Below, in pieces: positions 24,623 through 31,166 of a stretch of 64,000 nucleotides of DNA (its first letter is position 1; the number at the start of each line of letters is the position of its first letter). The stretch comes from Spinactinospora alkalitolerans (GTDB lineage: Bacteria > Actinomycetota > Actinomycetes > Streptosporangiales > Streptosporangiaceae): assembly GCF_013408795.1 (NCBI RefSeq), contig NZ_JACCCC010000001.1, positions 1,736,001 through 1,800,000 of the forward strand, in the 5' to 3' direction. The notes under the pieces were generated by a model, which did no database searches, had not been told where the DNA came from, and saw only the letters and a list, made by a program, of their open reading frames with translations. Both the position numbers and the translations under genes were made by a program.

Positions 24623-24741
24623 GACCGCCGCGTTCGCGGGGCTGGGCGGGATTTCCATGGCTCGGACCTGCTGCGCCGCCGGCGGCCTGCGCGCACTGCG
24701 ACGGCCGGCGGCCTGTGCGAACGCGATCGTCAAACATCAGT
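24623..24741 (-). repeat. Dispersed repeat family B, copy 1
   Basis: 119 bases between DUF1707 paralogues 2 and 3. It is homologous, in inverted orientation, to 50204-50322. Shared blocks on this strand are GACCGCCGCGTTCGCGGGG, GCCGCCGGCGGCCTGCGCGC, ACTGCG and TCGTC-AACATCAGT. The conserved outer ends also occur at 36846-36935. Confidence 0.7.
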
Positions 24742-24776
24742 GAGGCGGTCGTCCGGCGCCGCCGGCGAAACGCCGG

Positions 24777-25229
24777 TCACCCGCTCTTCCCGCCGCATCC
24801 GTCGTGCTGGGGCCAGAACAGGCCGGCGATCAGGATCGCCGCCCAGATCCCCAGCGGGAGCACCGGCCAGAACGCCTGCGGCTCCCCGTTGAGGAGGCTG
24901 GTTCCGCCCCAGATGGCGACCATGATGACGGCCCCGCCCAGCCAGGAGCGCCATTCGTCGAACCACTCCCGCCACGGCGACGCGTCGCCGGAGCCGGCAT
25001 CGGAGGCCGGGGGCTCGGGGGAGCGGGCCTCCTGCCGGAGCGGCAGATCGGCCGTCAGCGGTTCGAGCTGGCCCAGGGTGGCGGCCCGCATGGCCGAACT
25101 CAACCGCAGGTCGTACTCCTCCAGGTCCAGGCGGCCCTCGGCGAGCGCGGTGGCGAGGCGTTCGGCGACGGCGTCGCGGTCGGCGTCGGCGGCGCGAATG
25201 TGGTCCTGCGAACTGATCTCCCCCGGCAC
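24777..25229 (-). CDS. DUF1707 membrane protein, paralogue 3
   Basis: 150 residues from the GTG at 25229, chosen because GGAGG sits 8 bases upstream and because exactly 11 residues then precede RAADADRD, as in both paralogues. An upstream in-frame GTG at 25253 has poorer spacing. Domain content: ATALAEGRLDLEEYDLRLSSA, LGQLEPLTADLP, then a WRSWLGG element and helices AVIMVAIWGGTSLLNG and PLGIWAAILIAGLFW. Its tail (HDGCGGKSG) is short. It is first of the three in transcription order, and a family B repeat separates it from paralogue 2, so the three may not form one tight operon. Confidence 0.86.
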   Translation of the reverse strand: MPGEISSQDHIRAADADRDAVAERLATALAEGRLDLEEYDLRLSSAMRAATLGQLEPLTADLPLRQEARSPEPPASDAGSGDASPWREWFDEWRSWLGGAVIMVAIWGGTSLLNGEPQAFWPVLPLGIWAAILIAGLFWPQHDGCGGKSG

Positions 25230-25386
25230 CGGATGCGCCTCCACTTTCCTCACTCCCCCCGCGCGGCCGCGACGGACTTCGGCGCGCGCCGTGAGCGCCA
25301 GTCTAGGAATCCGGGACCGGGCCGCACATCCTTCATCCGGCCGGTCCGCACTACGCCTTTCGGATGACGGGCCGACGCCGCCGATG

Positions 25387-26211
25387 TCACCGGAGCCCGT
25401 CCCCGCCGCTCTCGCGGTACCACCGGGCGACCGCGGCGCACGTGGCGGGGTCGGCCGCGCCGATCAGTCCGGTGTGCTCGAAGCCTCCGCTGTAGTCGAA
25501 CGCCGACCCGTCCAGTCTGCGCAGCGCGCCGCCGACCTCCGCGAGCAGCAGTTCCGGGGCGGCGACGTCCCAGTCGCGCACCGGGACGTCCTTGACGAAC
25601 AGGTGCGCCGACCCCTCCGCGATCCTGCACAGCTTCAGCGAGATGCTCCCGCACTCCAGGTAGGCGGTGTAGCCGAAGCGGTCGTGGACGGCGCGGGCGA
25701 TGCCCCGCGGTTCGGGGGTGTTGTCGATCAGGGTGCCGCTGCCCGGCGGCGCGGCGCCGCAGGGCAGCAGCGAGTGCCCGTTCGCCGTGGCCCCCATGCC
25801 GCGCACGGCCGCGTACATGACGTCGGGCTCGGGGGCGTAGATGGCGGACAGCACGGGTCCGCGGTCGGCCATCAGCGCGGCCTGGGTGACGTAGCCGGGG
25901 AAGCCGTGCGCGTAGCTGGCCGTGCCGTCGACGGGATCGATCAGCCAGTACCGGTCGGGTCGGGACGCCAGCGAGGCCGGATCCTCCTCGCTGAGCACCG
26001 GGATCCCCGGATCGATCGCCCGCAGCCGCGAGCTGAGGGCGTCGTGCGCCATCGCGTCGGCCCCGGCCTTGAACTGCAGCCCCTCCCAGGAGCCGCTGGT
26101 GGCCCGGGAGTCCGCACGCCATTCGCGCAGCAGGACGCCGACCTCCAGCACGGCCCACGACAGCGCGTCGGCGAGCTCGTGCGCGATCCGGCCGGGCCGG
26201 TCGGTGTTCAT
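25387..26211 (-). CDS. Inositol monophosphatase family protein
   Basis: 274 residues. Family motifs: acidic pair at residues 75-76 (VLSEEDPAS), metal-binding loop WLIDPVDGTASY with D92, D95 and T97, and the C-terminal WDVAAPELLLAEVGG, where the Asp completes the Mg site. It removes phosphate from a sugar or polyol phosphate or from a 3'(2')-phosphonucleotide (CysQ-like); sequence alone does not decide. Its ATG overlaps the stop of the upstream ATP-grasp gene (ATGA), so the two are translated together, which suggests one pathway. No transporter or biosynthetic scaffold gene is next to them. Confidence 0.87.
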   Translation of the reverse strand: MNTDRPGRIAHELADALSWAVLEVGVLLREWRADSRATSGSWEGLQFKAGADAMAHDALSSRLRAIDPGIPVLSEEDPASLASRPDRYWLIDPVDGTASYAHGFPGYVTQAALMADRGPVLSAIYAPEPDVMYAAVRGMGATANGHSLLPCGAAPPGSGTLIDNTPEPRGIARAVHDRFGYTAYLECGSISLKLCRIAEGSAHLFVKDVPVRDWDVAAPELLLAEVGGALRRLDGSAFDYSGGFEHTGLIGAADPATCAAVARWYRESGGDGLR

Positions 26212-27248
26212 CGGAGGGCCTGCACGACGGGCCCCAGGTAGTCCGGCATCTCGCGGCCGGGCCTGAAGCCGTGCGAGCCGAAGTGCGCCTCGTCGACGAA
26301 CTCGTCGGCCCACCGGCGCACCATGACCAGTCCTTCGTGCCACTTGTCGGTCAGCGCCGGCCCGCCGCCCAGGGCCTGGCCGAGCAGCCCGGCGATCTCG
26401 TCCACGCCGGAGGCCGCGGTCAGTGGGGCCGTGGAGGAGAAGCGCGGGTTGATCTCGAAGATGAAGGGCTCTCCCGCCGCGTCCAGGGCGAGCTGGACGT
26501 TGAACGGGCCGTCGGCCCGGAGCTCGCGCTGGACGGCGCGGCACACCTCGGCCACGCGGTCGTTGCGCCGGGTGACCGCGAACTTGGTGACCCCGCGCTT
26601 GAGGATGATCTCCTTGGAGACCACGGCCTGCACCGCGCCGTCGCGCCAGGCCACGACGGAGACGGTGAACTCCGGCCCGGTGATCTGCTCCTGCAGGACG
26701 AGGTCGCCCGCGGAGTAGGGGGCGTCCTTGAGCAGTCGGCCCAGTTCGGCGGCCGACTCGCACACGGCCACGCCCCTGCTGCCCCGCCCCGAGCGCGGTT
26801 TGACCACGAGCGGGAATTCCAGGTCGCCGGCCCAGTCCGAGGCCAGCCGGGTCGCCGGCACCGGGATGCCGACCTCGGCCAGCCGCTTCATCAGCGCGTA
26901 CTTGTCCAGGCAGGCGGTGACGAAGCCGGAGCGGGGGAGCAAGACGGCGATGCCCTCGTCCTCCAGCTCACCGATGACGGCGAGTTCCTCGTCGACCAGC
27001 GGGACGACCGCGGCCGCGTCCTCCTTGAGGCAGATTCCGCGCATCTCCGGCAGGAAGTCGTCGGTGTCGCCGGGAGGCACCAGGTAGCCGCGGTCGGCCA
27101 CGTACAGTCCCGGTGCGGTGGCGTCGATGTCGGTTGCGACGACCCGGTAACCGCGCTCGCGCAGGTGCAGGATCGTTCCTGAGGTCGAGGCCGAGCCCGC
27201 GGTCGTGACCACGACGGTCGGCTGCCCGGAAAGCTCTTCAGCAGACAC
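26208..27248 (-). CDS. ATP-grasp family ligase (CarB-like)
   Basis: 346 residues; GTG start with GGAAAGG upstream. A Rossmann-like N-domain (TVVVTTAGSASTSGTILHL, VVATDIDATAPGLYVAD) precedes the ATP-grasp fold. The ATP-grasp fold has FPLVVKPRSGRGSRGV, the lid KEIILKRGVTKFAVTRR, and the Mg-binding strand FIFEINPRFSSTAPLTAASG. The layout resembles carbamoyl-phosphate-synthase-type single ligases that join a carboxylate to an amine through an acyl phosphate. The substrate is unknown; such stand-alone enzymes make dipeptides, modified amino acids or cell-surface precursors. It is coupled by a 4-base overlap to an IMPase-like phosphatase. Confidence 0.87.
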   Translation of the reverse strand: MSAEELSGQPTVVVTTAGSASTSGTILHLRERGYRVVATDIDATAPGLYVADRGYLVPPGDTDDFLPEMRGICLKEDAAAVVPLVDEELAVIGELEDEGIAVLLPRSGFVTACLDKYALMKRLAEVGIPVPATRLASDWAGDLEFPLVVKPRSGRGSRGVAVCESAAELGRLLKDAPYSAGDLVLQEQITGPEFTVSVVAWRDGAVQAVVSKEIILKRGVTKFAVTRRNDRVAEVCRAVQRELRADGPFNVQLALDAAGEPFIFEINPRFSSTAPLTAASGVDEIAGLLGQALGGGPALTDKWHEGLVMVRRWADEFVDEAHFGSHGFRPGREMPDYLGPVVQALR

Positions 27249-27439
27249 CGGTGAACCTTTCCGATCGATATTGGATTTGTGGGGGTGATCGGTGCGGATC
27301 TGCGTGGTGAGCGGGGACCGACGGTCTTCGTCCTTCGAGGGTAGGTCCCTGTTCTTGAACGTGCGCGGCTATGGCCGGTTCCGGTTCCCAGGACAACCGG
27401 ATGGCCCGGTTCGGCGTGGGGGGAGCCCCGCGATGCGGG

Positions 27440-28072
27440 TCAGAACGGGCCCAGGCGGTCGGTGAGGAACGCCTCCATGTCGGCGGTCCCGGCGTAGTGG
27501 TGGGCGTCGATGCCCAGCTCCTTGGCCGCCAGGATGTTCTCCTCGCGGTCGTCGATGAACGCCGTCTCCGCCGGTGCGGCCCCCAGCTCCTCCAGCACGT
27601 GGGTGTAGATCGCGGCGTCGGGCTTGCAGACGCCGACGTCGCAACTGAAGAACAGCGCGTCGAACGGCTCCAGCAGGGGCGAGGCCCGCAGCGCCCCCGC
27701 GATGTCGGAGGGGGCGTTGGACAGCAGTGCGAGCCGGGCGCCGTGGCCGGCGAGCCGGTCCAGGACGGCGACGCTGGCGGCCGAGGCGTAGAGCCAGCCG
27801 CCCACATCGGCGGCCCAGATCTCCTGGCGCCGCGCGGCGTCCCACTCGGCGCCGATGCGCCCGGCCACCCTGCCCCAGTACTCCGACGCCGGAACGCCGG
27901 CGTCGTAGGCGCGGCGCTCGGCCCAGTACGCGGCCCAGAACTCCTCGGGCCGCGCTCCGCTGAGCCGCTCCAGCTTCGCCCGGACCTCTTCGGGCGGCGG
28001 AACCGAGATGACCTCGCCGTAGTCGAAGACCACGGTGGTGACGGGGGAGGGGGCGGGGGGCGTGATCGGCAT
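27440..28072 (-). CDS. HAD-family (IA subfamily) phosphatase, YihX-like
   Basis: 210 residues. Nucleophile D17 is in VVFDYGEV; motif II is LALLSNAPSD, motif III the Lys in VCKPDAAIY, and motif IV FIDDREENI. The second Asp of the usual DxD is Gly here, as in YihX and haloacid-dehalogenase-type members, so substrate range is hard to predict; a sugar phosphate is the best guess. A helical cap of four helices lies between motifs I and II. It precedes the ATP-grasp/IMPase pair by 190 bases on the same strand and may or may not belong to that unit. Confidence 0.85.
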   Translation of the reverse strand: MPITPPAPSPVTTVVFDYGEVISVPPPEEVRAKLERLSGARPEEFWAAYWAERRAYDAGVPASEYWGRVAGRIGAEWDAARRQEIWAADVGGWLYASAASVAVLDRLAGHGARLALLSNAPSDIAGALRASPLLEPFDALFFSCDVGVCKPDAAIYTHVLEELGAAPAETAFIDDREENILAAKELGIDAHHYAGTADMEAFLTDRLGPF

Positions 28073-28146
28073 GCTCGTTCGGCCTTTCGCTTCGGTCGGG
28101 GGTGTGCTGCTTTTCGGACGCGTTCCACGGGATGCCCGAGCGGGCG

Positions 28147-28181
28147 CGTTGAGGGGCCGCCCCGCCGGGGCGGCCCCTCAA
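28147..28181 (-). terminator. Very strong hairpin terminator after the PEBP gene
   Basis: Two 16-base arms (28147-28162 and 28166-28181, starting GTTGAGGGGCCG) pair perfectly around a 3-base loop. The hairpin begins 7 bases beyond the stop codon of the PEBP gene on the minus strand and isolates it from the HAD gene. Confidence 0.8.
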
Positions 28182-28188
28182 CGGTCGG

Positions 28189-28725
28189 TCACGCCTGCTC
28201 GTAGACGGGGGTGACGCCCGCTCGGGCGAGCGTGTGGAAGAAGAGGTTGAAGCCGAGGAACGCCGGGCTCGCGGTGTCGTCGATGCCCAGCGACTCCACG
28301 TCCAGTGCGTGCACCACGAAGAAGTAGCGGTGCGGTCCGTGCCCGGAGGGCGGAGCGGCACCGATGTAGCGCTTGCCGCCGGCGTCGTTGCGGATCGTGA
28401 CGGCGCCCTGCGGCAGGCCGGAGCCGTTCTCGTCCCCGGCGCCGGACGGGAGCTCGGTGGTGCCCGCCGGGATGTCGCAGACCGCCCAGTGCCAGAACCC
28501 GCTCGCCGTGGGCGCGTCGGGATCGAAGCACGTCACGGCGAAGCTCTTCGTGCCCTCGGGGAAGCCGCTCCACGCCAGGTGCGGTGACACGTCCTCGCCT
28601 CCCGCGCCCATGATCCCGCTGACCTGGGCCTTGGGCAGCGTCTGGCCGTCGGAGACGTCGTCGCTGGTCACGGTGAACGACGGCACGTCGGGAAGAAAGT
28701 CATATGGAGATGGCGCCTGAGCCAC
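28189..28725 (-). CDS. YbhB/YbcL-type PEBP (Raf kinase inhibitor-like) protein
   Basis: 178 residues; GTG start with GGGAGG 5 bases upstream. Bacterial PEBP signatures are [26 protein letters not shown] (ligand-pocket Asp-Pro-Asp-Ala-Pro), then [11 protein letters not shown] and [16 protein letters not shown]. This matches the anion-binding pocket of YbhB/YbcL. No signal peptide, so cytoplasmic. Function in bacteria is not settled. It is monocistronic, with a strong terminator directly after it. Confidence 0.9.
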   Translation of the reverse strand: MAQAPSPYDFLPDVPSFTVTSDDVSDGQTLPKAQVSGIMGAGGEDVSPHLAWSGFPEGTKSFAVTCFDPDAPTASGFWHWAVCDIPAGTTELPSGAGDENGSGLPQGAVTIRNDAGGKRYIGAAPPSGHGPHRYFFVVHALDVESLGIDDTASPAFLGFNLFFHTLARAGVTPVYEQA

Positions 28726-28957
28726 GGATACCTCCCAGTCGGGTGAGTATTACGGTCTTCGGTTCTACCCCACGATGATCGTGCGATGCCCTCGCCGCAG
28801 GCGGTTTCACCGGCCGCGGACAAACGGCGGGAGCCTTCCGGGCCCGGCGGCCCCGGTTACTACAATTGGCTGCGAACTGCGCGAACGCCGGCCGGTCAAC
28901 GCAGGGCGCGAAAATCGGCGCCGCGGTCGGCCGACGTCTCGGATCGGGGGAGCGCTC

Positions 28958-29038
28958 ATGAACCGCCGCGGACGGACGCGGAGACCGCCGGCGCCTGCGG
29001 AGTGCGGGCGCCGCGCGCGGAGCTCTGGTCGTCGGTGA
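28958..29038 (+). CDS. Possible 26-residue leader ORF coupled to the ATPase gene
   Basis: ATG 28958 is preceded by GGGGGAG at a 5-base spacing, a far better ribosome binding site than anything before the next gene. The 26-codon frame (MNRRGRTRRPPAPAECGRR and so on, 11 Arg) ends with TGA that overlaps the ATG of the downstream ATPase as TGATG. The layout is that of translational coupling. A TACAAT box at 28861-28866 could be its promoter. Apart from these signals, the region 28726-28957 shows nothing I can support. Confidence 0.45.
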   Translation: MNRRGRTRRPPAPAECGRRARSSGRR

Positions 29039-29496
29039 TGACGGGTCCCGGCCCCGGCCACGTGCGCATGGTGCGCTACGTCGCGATGCCCACCGCGGTC
29101 GGCTGCGCCCGCAGGGAGGCCCTGCAGTGCCTCAAGGAATGGGGGCTGGTCGACCTCCTGGAGAGCGCCGAGCTGATGGTCTCCGAACTGGTCACCAACG
29201 CGGTCAACGCCACCGGCCCCACCGGGACGCGGACGCCGCGCTACAGCGAGCTCACGAACCTCGGCACCGTGATGCTGGAGCTGCGGGTCGACGGCGAGGT
29301 GCTGCGCCTCTCGGTCTGGGACTCCGACACCCGCCCCCCGGTCCTCAAGGACGTCGGCCCGGAGGCCGAGGAGGGCCGGGGCATCTACCTGATCGACGTG
29401 GTCAGCGCGCGGTGGGGACACTACCTGCCGCCCACCGGGGGCAAGGTCGTGTGGTGCGAACTCCCGCTGGAGCCGACCGCCGGACAACACGGCTAG
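29038..29496 (+). CDS. ATP-binding protein, anti-sigma/RsbW-type HATPase
   Basis: 152 residues with a single GHKL ATPase domain (HATPase_c_2). The N box is ELMVSELVTNAVNAT (about residues 44-58), the G1 region LRLSVWDSDTRPP, and the G2 region EEGRGIYLIDVVSARWG. Such short stand-alone actinobacterial proteins act as serine kinases or switches on anti-anti-sigma factors and partner proteins. The ATG at 29038 has no ribosome binding site of its own but overlaps the stop of the preceding 26-codon ORF; a GTG at 29035 is an alternative. The stop codon TAG is part of a CTAG that is the target duplication of the inserted element that follows. Confidence 0.86.
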   Translation: MTGPGPGHVRMVRYVAMPTAVGCARREALQCLKEWGLVDLLESAELMVSELVTNAVNATGPTGTRTPRYSELTNLGTVMLELRVDGEVLRLSVWDSDTRPPVLKDVGPEAEEGRGIYLIDVVSARWGHYLPPTGGKVVWCELPLEPTAGQHG

Positions 29497-29724
29497 TGTG
29501 CCGAGTCGCTGATCCGATGTGTATTTCAGCGGAGGTAGAGTGCTCGGATCATCAGGGCCGCGGCGGGGTCCCTGCTGTGTCACACCGCGGAGCCTGCGGA
29601 GCAGGACACGGTAGGGGAGTGACGCGGTCCGCGGGCAGCTTCGCCAATGCCACCTCGGGAACCCGATGAGTCTTGAGCGCACTACCCCGGCACGACAGGG
29701 TTCATCGAACAGCGACTCAGGACG
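29497..29724. mobile_element. 228-base MITE-like non-autonomous element with CTAG target duplication
   Basis: The element is bounded by CTAG at 29493-29496 and 29725-29728. Its ends are imperfect inverted repeats: TGTGCCGAGTCGCTGATCCG on the left against CGTCCTGAGTCGCTGTTCGA on the right (read inward), sharing GAGTCGCTG. No transposase frame fits in it; it is a deletion derivative or MITE. Both flanking convergent genes have their stop codons inside the CTAG copies, so before insertion their stops overlapped in a single CTAG. Confidence 0.65.
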
Positions 29725-30444
29725 CTAGAGCGTCGAGACCACCTGGTAGCTCTCGGCCAGGCGGCCTTCGGGCAGGCCGCCCCGGGCGGCGTTGGCGGCC
29801 AGCCAGTCGCGCATCGCGCCGCTCAGCCCTTCGACGTCGGAGACCTGGCTGGCGTGCGCGGCGATCGCCGCGATCTTGCGCTCGAAGGTCCCGGTGATGT
29901 CGGGCCAGCGGTTGGGCGCGAGCCCGTTGGACAGCCAGACCTCCGGGACCGTCCATGCGGCCAGGCCCTCCTCCGCGAGCAGCTCCGGGTGGGCGTGCGG
30001 GTTGCGGGCGTCGGGGTAGACCGCGTTGATCGCCGCCTCACCGGCCGCCAGGTGGTCGGGGTGGCTGGGCGCCATCCGCTCCCAGTTGCGGTCCGGACTG
30101 GGAATGATCATGCGCTGCGGCCGGACCTGCCGGATGACCCGGGCGATGTCGCGACGCAGCTCCAGGGAGGGGACGAGCCGCCCGTCGGGGTAGCCCAGGT
30201 GGCGCACGTCGTGCACGCCGACGATCTCGGCGGCCTTGCGCTGTTCGGCCCGGCGCACGCGCGCCATGTCCGCGCCGTCCCCGGTGCGCTCGTCACCGCC
30301 GGCGTCGCCGTCGGTGACCATGAGGTAGCTCACCTCGATGCCGGCGTCCGTCCACAGCGCGATCGTCCCGGCGCATCCGAAGTCCACGTCGTCCGGGTGC
30401 GCCATGACCACCAGCGCCCGCTCCACCTCGGCGCCGACCGGCAT
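29725..30444 (-). CDS. PIG-L family deacetylase
   Basis: 239 residues from the ATG at 30444, which has GGAGGGAG upstream; the longer frame upstream covers a palindrome and is not coding. The metal motif AHPDDVDFGCAGT (residues 14-26; His, Asp and Asp) and the later SHPDHLAAGEAAINAV with the third His ligand identify the zinc-dependent LmbE/PIG-L deacetylases. Family members remove acetyl from GlcNAc-inositol (MshB) and from the mycothiol conjugate (Mca), or act on antibiotics. Which applies is not evident; MshB and Mca have longer C-terminal parts. The stop TAG lies in the CTAG at the border of the inserted element. Confidence 0.88.
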   Translation of the reverse strand: MPVGAEVERALVVMAHPDDVDFGCAGTIALWTDAGIEVSYLMVTDGDAGGDERTGDGADMARVRRAEQRKAAEIVGVHDVRHLGYPDGRLVPSLELRRDIARVIRQVRPQRMIIPSPDRNWERMAPSHPDHLAAGEAAINAVYPDARNPHAHPELLAEEGLAAWTVPEVWLSNGLAPNRWPDITGTFERKIAAIAAHASQVSDVEGLSGAMRDWLAANAARGGLPEGRLAESYQVVSTL

Positions 30445-30508
30445 CCGGCTCCCTCCGTCGTACTCGACCCGGATGTGCGGTGCCCGCAGGATCCCGGCGC
30501 GAAACACC

Positions 30509-30540
30509 GGAGCGGCGGGCCGGTACCGGCCCGCCGCTCC
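30509..30540 (-). terminator. Perfect 32-base palindrome, likely terminator of the tRNA operon
   Basis: Bases 30509-30524 (GGAGCGGCGGGCCGGT) are the exact reverse complement of 30525-30540. As RNA it would form a 14-pair stem with a 4-base loop. It lies 135 bases downstream of tRNA-Val on the minus strand and 65 bases upstream of the PIG-L start, so it can separate the two units. Confidence 0.6.
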
Positions 30541-30674
30541 ACCTGGACAGCGAGTCTGCGGGTGTGATCCGCATTGGGGGCGAGACGTCCCCCTGGAAAG
30601 CACGGCAAGCACAGCAAACGCAGCGGCCCGCGGGGCAGGCGGCCGAAAGCCGCCGACCGACGCGGGCCGACTCG

Positions 30675-30748
30675 TGGGCGATACAGGATTCGAACCTGTG
30701 ACCTCTACCGTGTCAAGGTAGCGCTCTAACCAACTGAGCTAACCGCCC
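30675..30748 (-). tRNA. tRNA-Val (GAC anticodon)
   Basis: A 74-base cloverleaf. Acceptor GGGCGGT/ATCGCCC with one G-U pair, D arm GCTC-AGTTGGTTA-GAGC, anticodon stem CTACC/GGTAG with loop TTGACAC (anticodon GAC, codon GUC), T arm ACAGG-TTCGAAT-CCTGT, discriminator A. The 3' CCA is not encoded. Confidence 0.97.
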
Positions 30749-30761
30749 GAGTGTTCCTCGG

Positions 30762-30832
30762 AGGTGGAGACGGGATTTGAACCCGTGTTGACGGCTTTGC
30801 AGGCCGCTGCCTCGCCTCTCGGCCACTCCACC
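30762..30832 (-). tRNA. tRNA-Cys (GCA anticodon)
   Basis: A 71-base cloverleaf. Acceptor GGTGGAG/CTCCACC, anticodon stem GCGGC/GCCGT with loop CTGCAAA (anticodon GCA), T arm CACGGG-TTCAAAT-CCCGT, discriminator U as required for cysteine. CCA not encoded. Thirteen bases separate it from tRNA-Val. Confidence 0.97.
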
Positions 30833-30842
30833 GGATTCAGAC

Positions 30843-30864
30843 GGGGGAGCCGCGAGGCTCCCCC
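30843..30864 (-). other. Nine-pair hairpin between tRNA-Gly and tRNA-Cys
   Basis: GGGGGAGCC (30843-30851), loop GCGA, GGCTCCCCC (30856-30864). The GNRA-like loop on one strand and a perfect GC stem suggest an RNA processing signal or an attenuator within the tRNA transcript. Confidence 0.5.
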
Positions 30865-30873
30865 TGATCTCCG

Positions 30874-30946
30874 AGCGGACGACGGGATTCGAACCCGCGA
30901 CCCTCACCTTGGCAAGGTGATGCTCTACCAGCTGAGCCACGTCCGC
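30874..30946 (-). tRNA. tRNA-Gly (GCC anticodon)
   Basis: A 73-base cloverleaf. Acceptor GCGGACG/CGTCCGC, D arm GCTC-AGCTGGTA-GAGC, anticodon stem TCACC/GGTGA with loop TTGGCAA (anticodon GCC), T arm GCGGG-TTCGAAT-CCCGT, discriminator U. CCA not encoded. First in the Gly-Cys-Val transcript. Confidence 0.97.
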
Positions 30947-30999
30947 GTGCCGGCCGGTTCCGCGCCGTTCACCGGCCCGGTGCCCTTCCTGCACCTAGA

Positions 31000-31027
31000 A
31001 CTTTAGCGGAATCTGCGCAGACGGCAA
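31000..31027 (-). promoter_or_regulatory. Candidate promoter of the tRNA-Gly-Cys-Val operon
   Basis: On the minus strand TTGCCG (31022-31027) and TAAAGT (31000-31005) are separated by 16 bases, close to the sigma-70 housekeeping pattern. The -10 ends 53 bases before the 5' end of tRNA-Gly. Confidence 0.55.
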
Positions 31028-31153
31028 ATCAGAATGCCGGGCGCACCGGCGCGACCTGGGCCACAGTCGGGCGGGTCCGGTGAGGGGGGCGACCCGACCG
31101 GTTCCCCGCGCCGGACCCGCGTGGTGAACGGAACCGCGGCCGACGGTCGGCGA

Positions 31154-31159
31154 TATACA
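31154..31159 (+). promoter_or_regulatory. -10 element placing a transcription start on GTG 31167
   Basis: TATACA ends 7 bases before the GTG at 31167, the spacing expected if transcription starts at the first base of that GTG. The -35 region is poor. Confidence 0.45.
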
Positions 31160-31166
31160 GAGAGAC

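Noticed and set aside
25387-28072. Biosynthetic gene cluster around the ATP-grasp, IMPase and HAD genes
   Set aside because: No scaffold-forming enzyme, carrier protein, tailoring enzyme or exporter is adjacent; three enzymes are too few to claim a natural-product cluster.
29497-29724. A transposase pseudogene inside the MITE-like element
   Set aside because: The 228 bases have no recognisable transposase residues; frames across it are extensions of neighbouring genes or noise.
30445-30612. Longer N-terminus for the PIG-L deacetylase
   Set aside because: The 56 extra codons cover a perfect 32-base palindrome and lack conservation; ATG 30444 has a good ribosome binding site right before it.
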